DNA from: CAZCQG01 sp964500775
GTDB taxonomy: Bacteria > Campylobacterota > Campylobacteria > Campylobacterales > CAZCQG01
Direction of reading: 5' to 3'
Assembly (NCBI GenBank): GCA_964500775.1
Contig: CAZCQG010000027.1
Location: forward strand, 1 to 28,362
Length of the DNA stretch: 28,362 bases
In this document: positions 1 through 7,565 of the stretch, piece by piece
How the letters are laid out: every line of letters begins with the position of its first letter
Position numbering within the stretch: the stretch's first letter is position 1
Notes under the pieces: model-generated
Database searches by the model: none
What the model was told of the DNA's origin: nothing
The model's input: the letters and a program-made list of their open reading frames with translations, nothing else
Position numbers and translations under genes: made by a program

Positions 1-1019
1 ACAAATATCTCATTTTCATAAAAAAAATATCTTAAAACAGGATACCTTCTGGGAAGTAAATTTTTTTGAAATTTAAAATCTACAGAACTTTTAAAAGAGA
101 GTAACCTACTATTTATCTGATCTATCAAAAAAGATTGAGAGAGGGTTTGGGTTATTTCAGAATTAGCTAATGGCTTACCCAGCATTTTTACTCTCTCCCT
201 TATAGGAGAATGTGCGTACTCGTTCAAATATCTTACGACATAATGTAATAAAATATTTTCATTTTCACCAATCAGAAACTCACCTGAAATCTGATATACA
301 TAAGATTTATTGACTTTTTTGACGGTTGAATTTATAGTTTTAAATAACTGTGCTTCTACAACACTATCTTTGTTAATAATAATTGAAAGCGGTAAATCAA
401 ATCTATCAACACTTTTTCCAAAAAGATTTGTTTCTAAAAATAACTTTACCCCTAAAAGCCTATGGTGTCCGTCAATAACAAAAAATTTGCTTGAGTTTTC
501 GGCGACAGGAACATATAGCTTATTACTCTCATCAATGCTCACAAGAATAAAACTGTTCAATAATTCATTTCGATACTCTTCTATATAATCTGTTTTAATG
601 CCATCTATATTGACTGATGTAGAATTTAAAATGTTACAAATTTTTTTAAACTCATCACTATCGCTAATTTCAATTGCCCTAGCAGCAACAATGATAGAGT
701 TGGGAATTACATGAAAATCTGAAAGAATTTCATTTGCGACATAATTATGAATTTCTGATACTTTTTTATTTGAAACGACCTCTCTTTGATATCCAAGCTT
801 TTCATTTTTTTTTCGTTCAATATTTTCAAGTTTTAGTTTTTCAACATAATCATCTTTTACTTCTTCAGCATTATCATTTATTTGAGTTAAAATATATTCC
901 GAAGGATGAGTTGTGTAGCTTCTTGCTATTATTCTAGCTTCAGCACTAGCTATATAAAAAACTCTTTTGTCTTGCACAACTTCGTGAAGGATAATTTTTT
1001 CGTGTGTTTTAATACACAT
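1..1019 (-). CDS. DndB-like DGQHR-domain protein, partial (C-terminus beyond window)
   Basis: The minus frame is open without a stop from the ATG at 1019 to the left edge, about 339 codons, so the gene is incomplete here. Around residues 199-203 it carries VIDGHHRLLG, a variant of the DGQHR signature, followed some 35 residues later by FKTINSTVKKVNKS, which matches the 'iNskqkkvs' block of DndB/DGQHR-family proteins. DndB is the regulator of DNA phosphorothioation clusters; other DGQHR proteins sit in defence islands with no settled role. No signal peptide or membrane segment is visible. The ATG overlaps the TAA of the upstream gene (TAATG), so the two are translationally coupled. Codons are markedly more AT-rich than in the chemotaxis genes to the right, consistent with transfer. 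The family is fairly sure; a defence role is inference. Confidence 0.8.
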   Translation of the reverse strand, partial: MCIKTHEKIILHEVVQDKRVFYIASAEARIIARSYTTHPSEYILTQINDNAEEVKDDYVEKLKLENIERKKNEKLGYQREVVSNKKVSEIHNYVANEILSDFHVIPNSIIVAARAIEISDSDEFKKICNILNSTSVNIDGIKTDYIEEYRNELLNSFILVSIDESNKLYVPVAENSSKFFVIDGHHRLLGVKLFLETNLFGKSVDRFDLPLSIIINKDSVVEAQLFKTINSTVKKVNKSYVYQISGEFLIGENENILLHYVVRYLNEYAHSPIRERVKMLGKPLANSEITQTLSQSFLIDQINSRLLSFKSSVDFKFQKNLLPRRYPVLRYFFYENEIF

Positions 1020-1807
1020 TACAATCCTCCCAGCACATCAAGTTTTTTACTAGGGTCGAGCTTCCCACTATAATCACTTTTTATGCTCGAAGTATGTTTC
1101 TCGCTAAACCTCATCTCTTTATCAAGAATATCTTTGAGTTCTTGATTTTCATCTCTGGTATTTTGAATATCTTCTTTCATCTTTTTATATTCTTCAGACA
1201 CCCTTTTATATTCTTCAGACAATTTTCGATAGCTACTATCATAAAACCTATTACTTAGAGCAATTTGTTCATTCAATAAATCATGAGCCAATTCATACTG
1301 TTTGGCTAGTTTGTTATTTTCTTTTTCTGCACTCTCTTTGATACTATTTATAGTCTTATAACCAAAGAAAGCGGCAACAATTGAGAAAAAAGCTATCACA
1401 TAAACAATTATTTGGATTGTATCATTTTGCTTCTGTGTCATTACTTCATTGAAATATTTTACTTGCTTGAGGATTTCTAGAGGTATGTTGACCTCCTCGC
1501 TTATTCTTACAATACTTGCATCAGATGGAGGGTTGGTGGAGATGAGTTTAAAATTAGCTCCATTTATAGTACCGTTACGGTCAACTTGAAAACTGAGGTT
1601 ATTTCTTGCATCAATTTTTTCTTCGAGGCGATTTATCTTTGAAGTTTGCATCCACGATACGAATACATAACTAATAGCGAATACAACCAAGATAAAACCA
1701 AAAAATGCTACACCCTTATCCCTTATCTTGTCTTTTAAAGCCTCAAGTAGTAAATCACTAAACTCTTCTGACTTGCAGGGGGTTTCTTTGTTTTCTTTAC
1801 CAAACAT
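1019..1807 (-). CDS. Two-helix membrane protein with C-terminal coiled coil, unknown function
   Basis: This 262-residue protein is not recognised. It has a charged N-terminus, a hydrophobic segment at about residues 33-53, an extracytoplasmic-sized stretch of about 75 residues, a second hydrophobic segment at about 131-150 ending in a FFGY turn, and then a long Glu/Lys-rich coiled coil (about 155-230) containing a near-repeat, KLSEEYKRVSEEYKKMKED. The likely topology puts both ends in the cytoplasm with the coiled coil inside. The ATG at 1807 has an AGAGG-type ribosome site. It is the first gene of a two-gene unit and its stop overlaps the start of the DGQHR gene, so the two products probably work together. 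A membrane-anchored coiled coil beside a DGQHR protein would suit a membrane effector or tether, but nothing in the sequence proves that. Confidence 0.75.
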   Translation of the reverse strand: MFGKENKETPCKSEEFSDLLLEALKDKIRDKGVAFFGFILVVFAISYVFVSWMQTSKINRLEEKIDARNNLSFQVDRNGTINGANFKLISTNPPSDASIVRISEEVNIPLEILKQVKYFNEVMTQKQNDTIQIIVYVIAFFSIVAAFFGYKTINSIKESAEKENNKLAKQYELAHDLLNEQIALSNRFYDSSYRKLSEEYKRVSEEYKKMKEDIQNTRDENQELKDILDKEMRFSEKHTSSIKSDYSGKLDPSKKLDVLGGL

Positions 1808-1990
1808 GGAACCTCTAGTTATAAAAGTTAAGAGATTATCCTATACTATCACTTAAAATAACTGCCTAATGAACATTTCAAAATATATATAAGAAACATT
1901 TGCAATACGCTAGAGGATGCATCCAAGTAAGTGCCGATTTGAGTAATAATATAGGCATTTAAGTCCCTAAACTAAGGGTTGGATTATATC

Positions 1991-2034
1991 GGATAGCGTT
2001 GGGGTCAGCGGTTCGAACCCGCTATTCTCCACCA
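1991..2034 (+). other. 3' fragment of a tRNA/tmRNA gene, candidate att site at an island border
   Basis: Positions 2007-2011 (AGCGG), loop TTCGAAC and 2019-2023 (CCGCT) form a perfect T-arm. They are followed by a 7-nt acceptor strand ATTCTCC (2024-2030), discriminator A and CCA (2032-2034). The matching 5' acceptor strand GGAGAAT is absent from the preceding intergenic space, and no anticodon arm can be folded, so only the 3' end of the gene is present. Integrases that target tRNA or ssrA genes leave exactly such a fragment at the distal end of the inserted DNA. The AT-rich DGQHR gene pair lies on the island side. I cannot tell tRNA from tmRNA origin from this fragment. Confidence 0.7.
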
Positions 2035-2035
2035 T

Positions 2036-2058
2036 AATGGAAATCCATTTTTTATTTT
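2036..2058 (+). terminator. Weak stem plus T-tract after the tRNA-like 3' end
   Basis: Directly after the CCA, ATGG-AAAT-CCAT forms a 4-bp stem (AATGGA/TCCATT if extended) followed by TTTTTTATTTT. Position and T-run suit the intrinsic terminator of the original RNA gene. It overlaps the cheB stop codon, so the two transcription units converge here. Confidence 0.4.
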
Positions 2059-3098
2059 CGAGTCAATAAAAACTCTAGAATCCCTTCCAAAGAAAGTACC
2101 TTTTTTATACTTCCGTTTTCGATGGCTTTTTTCGGCATTCCAAAAACCACGGAGCTATCTTCGTCTTGTGCGATCGTGTAAGCGCCGTTTTCAAATAGCT
2201 CTTTCATCCCTATACTGCCGTCATCGCCCATTCCGGTTAAAATGATAGCCGTGCTATTTTTCCCATATAGATTATTGACACTCCGAAAAAGAATATTTAC
2301 ACTCGGTTTATTGAAACAAATCTTAGGTCCATCTAGCGGTCTAGCTATATGCTTTCTGCTCTCTTCGCACCGCTCAACTATCATATGCGCATCTCCAGAA
2401 GCAATATATGCGCAGCCGTCTTGAAGCTCATAAGCTTCATCGACCTCCACCACTTCGATTTTTGAAATACTATTTAAGCGGTGCGCAAAATTTTTTGAGA
2501 ATCCAAACGGGATATGTTGCACTATGACTATCGGAGGAAGGGTCGGAGGAAGCGAGGAGAAAAGATACGTGAGAGCCTCTACGCCTCCGGTACTAGCACC
2601 GATGGCGATTATCTCCTTTCCTATGCCTTTGGCTGGATTTTTGGTTAGAATTTTGTCGGGCAATATCTTCTGGGCGTTTTCTATCGGCTGCACTCCCCGT
2701 GCAAGCCTATATCTGTCGTACAGATAGGAGAAGCTCAATAAAGTATTTCGAACCCTTCCGTAGAAAACGTTTTCATCCTCATCTTCCGTTTTTTTCTTAA
2801 TAAAAGCCAATGCCCCTTCTTCGTAAATCTCCTTATCTCTCCCTATTTCAGAACTGACGATAAAAGAAGGCATCGGTCTTAGCCTCATAAGATTCTTTAA
2901 AAATACGACTCCGTCCATTTTTGGCATATTTATATCTATCGTGACGAGATCAGGATCATATTTTTTTATTTTTTCCCTAGCATCATATGCGTCTTCTGCC
3001 ACCTCCACAACCTCAAACTCATCAATGGCATTGATAATATTTTTTAAAAATTCTCTGTAAAAAGGAGAATCATCAACCACTATGACTTTGTATTTCAT
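2052..3098 (-). CDS. cheB: CheB: receptor-modification esterase/deamidase with receiver domain
   Basis: Length is 348 residues, normal for CheB. An N-terminal receiver (about 1-125) has the acidic pair D9/D10 and phospho-acceptor D55 (TIDINMPKMDG). The C-terminal methylesterase domain (about 160-345) has the catalytic triad: S169 in IGASTGG, H195 in VQHIP and D292 in TGMGDDG. It removes methyl groups from receptor glutamates (and can deamidate glutamines) in the cytoplasm, with activity raised by phosphotransfer from CheA. It is the last gene of cheR-cheD-cheB, nine bases after cheD. The receptor across the divergent promoter is a likely substrate. The expected family residues are all present. 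Confidence 0.96.
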   Translation of the reverse strand: MKYKVIVVDDSPFYREFLKNIINAIDEFEVVEVAEDAYDAREKIKKYDPDLVTIDINMPKMDGVVFLKNLMRLRPMPSFIVSSEIGRDKEIYEEGALAFIKKKTEDEDENVFYGRVRNTLLSFSYLYDRYRLARGVQPIENAQKILPDKILTKNPAKGIGKEIIAIGASTGGVEALTYLFSSLPPTLPPIVIVQHIPFGFSKNFAHRLNSISKIEVVEVDEAYELQDGCAYIASGDAHMIVERCEESRKHIARPLDGPKICFNKPSVNILFRSVNNLYGKNSTAIILTGMGDDGSIGMKELFENGAYTIAQDEDSSVVFGMPKKAIENGSIKKVLSLEGILEFLLTRK

Positions 3099-3107
3099 AC
3101 CGACCTT

Positions 3108-3716
3108 TTAAAACAGCGTGATGTTTTGGGTTTTGCTTTTGGCGATGACATTTTGTAGTTTTTTATCCTCTTCTTTGATTTGCTCATTGACATTTCTATT
3201 GTCGATATATCTTATGTATGTCTCAAAATTCTCCGTCAAAAGGACAACCCTCCCGTTATTACCCAAAACACTTTCACTCACGACATTGATTTTCTCTACC
3301 TCGCAAAACTCCCTAGCGAATTTTACGTTCTTTAATCCGACATCGGAAAGATCGCCCTCTAGCACCTTGGCACCGCCTGCTATTTTGGCTATGAGATCCC
3401 CTTTCTTGACGCCGAGTTTATACATAGAGTTTAGCATACCTTCAATAGAATAGAGTCCAAATCTATAACTTTCATCCTTGGAATTGCCTTGAGGGAGAAA
3501 AAAATGGTTGATAGCTTTTATCTTGAGCCGAACATCATAGAACATCACCGCTACACACGATCCTAGGAGTGTTTGCAATGCCACGCCGTATTTGTCTTCG
3601 ACTATAGCAAACTCACCTCCGACGATACCAAATGTCGGGAAACCTTTTACGACATTATCTATCCCTTTGATGGGGCATTTGATTATTTTTCCCTCAAGCG
3701 AGCCCTTGAAAATCAT
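3108..3716 (-). CDS. cheD: CheD: chemoreceptor glutamine deamidase
   Basis: This 202-residue protein has the CheD signature TLLGSCVAVMFYD, with catalytic Cys54 and His71 seventeen residues later in AINHFFLP, the same Cys-His spacing as characterised CheD enzymes. IAGGAK at about 112-117 is also typical. CheD converts specific receptor glutamines to glutamate and in some bacteria exchanges partners with CheC-type phosphatases. The ATG overlaps the cheR stop by four bases (ATGA), indicating coupling. It has a charged C-terminal extension ending in NITLF; the CheZ-like protein of this cluster ends in KITLF using different codons. No CheC gene is visible here. Confidence 0.93.
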   Translation of the reverse strand: MIFKGSLEGKIIKCPIKGIDNVVKGFPTFGIVGGEFAIVEDKYGVALQTLLGSCVAVMFYDVRLKIKAINHFFLPQGNSKDESYRFGLYSIEGMLNSMYKLGVKKGDLIAKIAGGAKVLEGDLSDVGLKNVKFAREFCEVEKINVVSESVLGNNGRVVLLTENFETYIRYIDNRNVNEQIKEEDKKLQNVIAKSKTQNITLF

Positions 3717-4549
3717 AACTCTCCGACCTTCACAAACGTATTCATTCCCAGTCGTTTTAATGCATACGTGATCTCTAGCGGGCTCTCTGAGTGCCCCAAA
3801 TATAAAGTGCCGCCTACTTTTAATACGGAGAGAAGTTTTTTCAATATCTCGTTCTGATCTTCGATGCTAAAGTAAATCAATACGTTCCTGCAAAAAATGA
3901 CGTCAAGCGAGTTTTTCGCGAACGGGTATCTCGGCGCGATAAGGTTTAGCTGTCTAAATTCGATATATTTTCTAAGGGATTCTTTTGCTCTAATTAAAAA
4001 ATAATTTTCATCCCCTATCTCCCGTCTTTGAAAATACCTACTCGGAATCACCCATTCCGGAAACGTATTCTCGTTTTTATAGTATTTATAGATGCCCTCT
4101 CTCGCTTTGCTTAGCATATTCGTATCTATATCGGAGGCTATGATATTGGCGTTTATATGGAGTTTTTTCATCTGCTCCTTGAAGTATTGAAAAGCGATGG
4201 CGATAGAGTAGACCTCCTCCCCGCTTGAAGAGGCACAGCTATACATCGATATGGTTTCATTTTCGGCAAAATGCTCCTTAAAGACCCTGTTTATCAAGTC
4301 TTCAAAATGGAACACCTCTCGAAAAAATTCTGTTTTATTCGTAGTAAAAGCATTGATAAAAACTTCTTCCAACCCTTTTTCGTAGACCTTTGAGAGCAAC
4401 TCATCCGTATCGTCAAAATCTCCTATTTCACGGCAAATTTTTTCAAGTCGATTCCTTATCATTACCTCTTTTGTTTCGCCTAGGGTGTTTCCCGTCAACT
4501 CATAAACAAGCTTCTTTACTTGTTTTACATTTTTTTGACTTATCTTAAT
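3713..4549 (-). CDS. cheR: CheR: receptor glutamate methyltransferase, probable AUU start
   Basis: The SAM-dependent methyltransferase motifs are clear: TNKTEFFRE, SCASSSGEEVYS (SAM-binding loop), ASDID, FCRNVLIYF and GHSES. An automatic start would be the TTG at 4498 (261 residues). However, the frame stays open to 4592, and the codons just upstream encode NVKQVKKLVYELTGN, which aligns with the conserved first helix of the CheR N-terminal domain (HFRRISQLIYQRAGI in E. coli). No ATG, GTG or TTG exists in that extension. The best start is the ATT at 4547-4549, six bases after an AAAGGA ribosome site, giving 278 residues, a normal CheR length. It is first in cheR-cheD-cheB and divergent from the receptor gene. 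The function is secure; the start is inferred. Confidence 0.92.
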   Translation of the reverse strand: MKISQKNVKQVKKLVYELTGNTLGETKEVMIRNRLEKICREIGDFDDTDELLSKVYEKGLEEVFINAFTTNKTEFFREVFHFEDLINRVFKEHFAENETISMYSCASSSGEEVYSIAIAFQYFKEQMKKLHINANIIASDIDTNMLSKAREGIYKYYKNENTFPEWVIPSRYFQRREIGDENYFLIRAKESLRKYIEFRQLNLIAPRYPFAKNSLDVIFCRNVLIYFSIEDQNEILKKLLSVLKVGGTLYLGHSESPLEITYALKRLGMNTFVKVGEL

Positions 4550-4653
4550 AAGAAATCCTTTTTTAAACTTTACTCTATTTTTTGGAATATATTATTAAAT
4601 TTTAGCTAACATTTTGCAATTTTGAGTTTACAAAACGAAAGGCTGTAACAACT

Positions 4654-6660
4654 ATGAATAATCTCTCTTTAAAAACGAAATTCATAACAATGTCCATTTT
4701 TGTCTTTTTGGTCATTAGCGCAGGCGGCGTCATCGCTTACTACAAAGCAAACACCCTACTGACGAAGTTTTTAGAATACGAGAAACAGAGTTTGGAAAAA
4801 GACGTATTGGTAAACACCATAGCAGAAGCATTGCAAACTGGTCAGGCGGTGAGAAATATACTTATCAGCATTAATGATACGAAAGCCATAGAGAATCTCG
4901 GTGCAGCAATCTCGAATCTTGATGAGCTCTCTAAAAATTTCGAATCGCTAAATAAAGAAAATTTTATCGCCTTGAAACTCGACTACGAGAACTTTATGCA
5001 AAACACGAAAAAACTTCTTTTGCAAGCAAAAGACGCTAAACCCTTAACAAGCAACCAAGTGATTGAAAACACCCAGCTTTGGAGAGAATACAAGGCGAAA
5101 CTCAAAGATTTTTCGAAAAATGCGTCAAAAGAGAGTGAGCGAATCAAAGTAGAACTTAGCCAATTTATTGAAAATGCAATTTTACAGATGCTCATCGGTC
5201 AACTATTGAGCTTGACAATCATCATAGCATTCCTCTATGTGATGAATAGCCATATACTCAAATCCATCAAAATCACAAAAGACGGGCTTATCGAATTTTT
5301 TAACTATCTCAATAAAAAAATCGACACTCCCAAACCTATAGAACTCCATTCAAAAGATGAGCTGGGGGATATGGCGAGTATCATCAATATCAATATGTTG
5401 AACGTTCAAGAAGGTTTAAAAAAAGATGCTAAAAGCGTTAGCGAAGCCATAGAACTTGTGGAGACGATAAAGAAAGGGAGGCTTGATGCGAGGATAGCCT
5501 CTACGCCCAATAACCCCGAGCTTCTTGAGCTAAAAAATATTCTAAACGGTATGCTAGATGAACTCAATCAAAATATTCGGAAGATATTAACGATATTAAA
5601 CACTTTTTCCAAAAACGACTTTACGGCGAAAATCGAAAAAGGACATATAGAAGGGGAGATTGGGAATCTAATGGATGGGGTGAATCACCTAGGGGAAGAG
5701 ATCGGCAAAATGTTTGCGAAAAATCTCGAAAACGGTCTTCATCTAAAACATAGCGCTCTCATCCTAAAAGGTTTTGTCGAAGGACTTGCCGGCTCATCAA
5801 ACCAACAAGCGGCAAGCCTTGAAGAGACGAGCGCCGCGCTAGAAGAGATAACTAGCAACATCTCAAGCAATACGGATAAAGCCGGCATTATGGCGCAAAA
5901 AGCAAACGAAGCCAAAGGGGCAACATTGGTAGGCGAAGAGCTTGCTACTAAAACAGTCACTTCTATGGAGGAGATAGAGCGCGCGACAAATACTATCAAT
6001 GAGGCGGTGAGCATCATCGAAAATATCGCATTCCAAACAAACATCCTCTCCCTAAACGCCGCCGTCGAAGCTGCGACCGCAGGGGAAGCGGGCAAAGGCT
6101 TTGCCGTAGTCGCGCAAGAAGTAAGGAATCTCGCAAATAAAAGCGCCGAAGCGGCAAGAACCATACAAACGTTGACAAACTCCGCTAAAACCAAAGCGAA
6201 AGAGGGTACGGAAATATCTAGTCAAATGATTGAGGGCTTTAGGACGATTACGGGCAAGATAAACGAGACGGTCGATCTCGTAAATGACGTCGCGAATGCC
6301 AACAAAGAACAAATGGCCGGAATCCAACAAATCAATGACGCGGTTGCACAACTCGATCAAATGACGCAAGAGAATGCAAAATTGGCAAATAACACCGACC
6401 AAATATCAAACAAAGTCTCCAAAATGGCGGAGGTCTTGACGGAGGAGGCACTTAAAAAGAATTTCACGGAAAAAGAATATACGATAAGTACCTTCAAGCA
6501 AATAGAGCAAAAAGAATCCGAAAGTTTCAGAAGCTATGAAATCCACCCTCTCAAGAAACATATCGGCTACGCAAAACCTAAGCAGATACATAACGGCAAA
6601 AACAAATTGACATCACAACATACGAGCTCCGACAAAGAAGAGATATGGGAGAGCTTTTAG
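4654..6660 (+). CDS. Methyl-accepting chemotaxis protein with C-terminal WESF tether
   Basis: A 668-residue transmembrane receptor. It has membrane segments at about 11-30 and 177-197 enclosing a helical periplasmic sensor (four-helix-bundle-like), a HAMP domain at about 198-250, then two further HAMP-like modules (about 260-352). The long signalling coiled coil has its hairpin tip around residues 455-500 (IAFQTNILSLNAAVEAATAGE). The tip residue that is Arg in AARAGE of E. coli receptors is Thr475 here. A flexible tail (about 600-663) ends in EEIWESF, resembling the NWETF pentapeptide that tethers CheR and CheB. It is first of the rightward che genes and divergent from cheR. It presumably feeds CheA through the two CheW proteins. 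The ligand cannot be predicted. Confidence 0.94.
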   Translation: MNNLSLKTKFITMSIFVFLVISAGGVIAYYKANTLLTKFLEYEKQSLEKDVLVNTIAEALQTGQAVRNILISINDTKAIENLGAAISNLDELSKNFESLNKENFIALKLDYENFMQNTKKLLLQAKDAKPLTSNQVIENTQLWREYKAKLKDFSKNASKESERIKVELSQFIENAILQMLIGQLLSLTIIIAFLYVMNSHILKSIKITKDGLIEFFNYLNKKIDTPKPIELHSKDELGDMASIININMLNVQEGLKKDAKSVSEAIELVETIKKGRLDARIASTPNNPELLELKNILNGMLDELNQNIRKILTILNTFSKNDFTAKIEKGHIEGEIGNLMDGVNHLGEEIGKMFAKNLENGLHLKHSALILKGFVEGLAGSSNQQAASLEETSAALEEITSNISSNTDKAGIMAQKANEAKGATLVGEELATKTVTSMEEIERATNTINEAVSIIENIAFQTNILSLNAAVEAATAGEAGKGFAVVAQEVRNLANKSAEAARTIQTLTNSAKTKAKEGTEISSQMIEGFRTITGKINETVDLVNDVANANKEQMAGIQQINDAVAQLDQMTQENAKLANNTDQISNKVSKMAEVLTEEALKKNFTEKEYTISTFKQIEQKESESFRSYEIHPLKKHIGYAKPKQIHNGKNKLTSQHTSSDKEEIWESF

Positions 6661-7169
6661 TGGAAGGTGAGATTTCGGCTTTTTGCGCATTGGAACTACT
6701 ATCGCACGATATAAATCTCATAGATGCGATTGTCGCCGAAAACTCAAAAAAGACACACGATATTTTTCAAACCCAAATATATGCTATGAAATCAATTCGC
6801 GAGGATATAAAATCGGTGAAGTCGGACTTATCCGACTTGCAAGACGGCACACTCTCGCCGGAGATAAAAAAGCTTGAAGAGATTACGAATCTAACACATT
6901 CTATCCTCGAAAGGACCGATAAGGTTATAAAGAAATTTCAAGGATTCGTAACAATACTCCAGTCGCAAGACAAGATAGAGCAGATGCTGCAAGGGTCCGC
7001 TAAAATAGCCAAGTCGAGCATGGAGACACTAGGAGAGGAAAACTTTCCGGAGGGTAAACGCAGTAAAATTAAGCTAGAGTTATCAAAAAAATATACAATC
7101 AAAGAACAGAGAGATTTCGCCATCGGCGAGATAACACTAGAAAACAAAGAGAAGATTACATTATTTTAA
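6645..7169 (+). CDS. cheZ: CheZ-like CheY-P phosphatase
   Basis: The 174-residue product is helical and charged. Residues 100-124 contain QSQDKIEQMLQG, matching the CheZ catalytic helix (FQDLTGQ in E. coli). Asp109 and Gln113 have the D-x3-Q spacing that positions Mg2+ and the attacking water at phospho-CheY. A coiled-coil N-terminal half (about 35-95) suits the CheZ four-helix bundle. The tail ends in KITLF, where E. coli CheZ has its CheY-binding peptide. The ATG at 6645 lies inside the receptor gene; a GTG at 6660, overlapping the receptor stop and eight bases after GGAG, is an equally good start (169 residues). It precedes cheY by 13 bases. Overall similarity to CheZ is weak and rests mainly on the catalytic motif and context. 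Confidence 0.72.
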   Translation: MGELLVEGEISAFCALELLSHDINLIDAIVAENSKKTHDIFQTQIYAMKSIREDIKSVKSDLSDLQDGTLSPEIKKLEEITNLTHSILERTDKVIKKFQGFVTILQSQDKIEQMLQGSAKIAKSSMETLGEENFPEGKRSKIKLELSKKYTIKEQRDFAIGEITLENKEKITLF

Positions 7170-7182
7170 GGGGGCTTGGGGG

Positions 7183-7551
7183 ATGGCTAAAATACTGGTA
7201 GTGGATGATTCGAAAATGTTAAGAGATATGGTCGTTTATGCCCTTAATGAAGGAGGCTACAAAGACGTTTGCGAGGCCGAGAACGGAAAAGAAGGTCTTG
7301 AGAGAGCGATGGAGACCAAATTCGATGTAGTCTTGACCGATATAAATATGCCTATAATGGACGGTTTTGACCTAACAAGCGCATTAAGAAAAAACGAAAA
7401 ATACAAAGATACCCCCATTTTAGTCCTCACGACAGAATCGAGCGAAGAGATGAAACAAAAGGGAAAAAGTTGCGGTGCTACGGGATGGATCGTGAAACCT
7501 TTTGTACCTGAAGAGCTCTTGTATGTGATAGAAGTTGTCCTTAGCAGATAA
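7183..7551 (+). CDS. cheY: CheY single-domain response regulator
   Basis: A 122-residue stand-alone receiver with all active-site residues: D8/D9, phospho-acceptor D53 (LTDINMPIMDG), T83/T84 and K105 (WIVKPF). Trp102 stands where E. coli CheY has Tyr106. With no output domain, it acts by binding a target, the flagellar switch in classical systems, when phosphorylated by CheA. It lies between the CheZ-like phosphatase and cheA, so kinase, regulator and phosphatase are made together. No flagellar genes are in the window, so whether its target is the flagellum, pili or another output is open. Confidence 0.93.
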   Translation: MAKILVVDDSKMLRDMVVYALNEGGYKDVCEAENGKEGLERAMETKFDVVLTDINMPIMDGFDLTSALRKNEKYKDTPILVLTTESSEEMKQKGKSCGATGWIVKPFVPEELLYVIEVVLSR

Positions 7552-7565
7552 TATCGGAAGCAAAA

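Noticed and set aside
310..937. Short plus-strand frames opposite the DGQHR gene
   Set aside because: They lie antisense to a continuous minus-strand frame with recognisable family motifs and have no ribosome sites of note.
1940..2034. A complete tRNA gene ending at 2034
   Set aside because: No GGAGAAT 5' acceptor strand, D-arm or anticodon arm can be found upstream; only the 3' part folds.
4550..4653. Sigma-54 or sigma-28 promoter between cheR and the receptor gene
   Set aside because: Neither GG-N10-GC at -24/-12 nor a CGATAA-type -10 could be found; the spacer is AT-rich with only loose TATTAT matches.
5739..6402. Long antisense frames opposite the receptor signalling domain
   Set aside because: They mirror the strongly conserved codon pattern of the receptor coiled coil; the sense frame explains the region.
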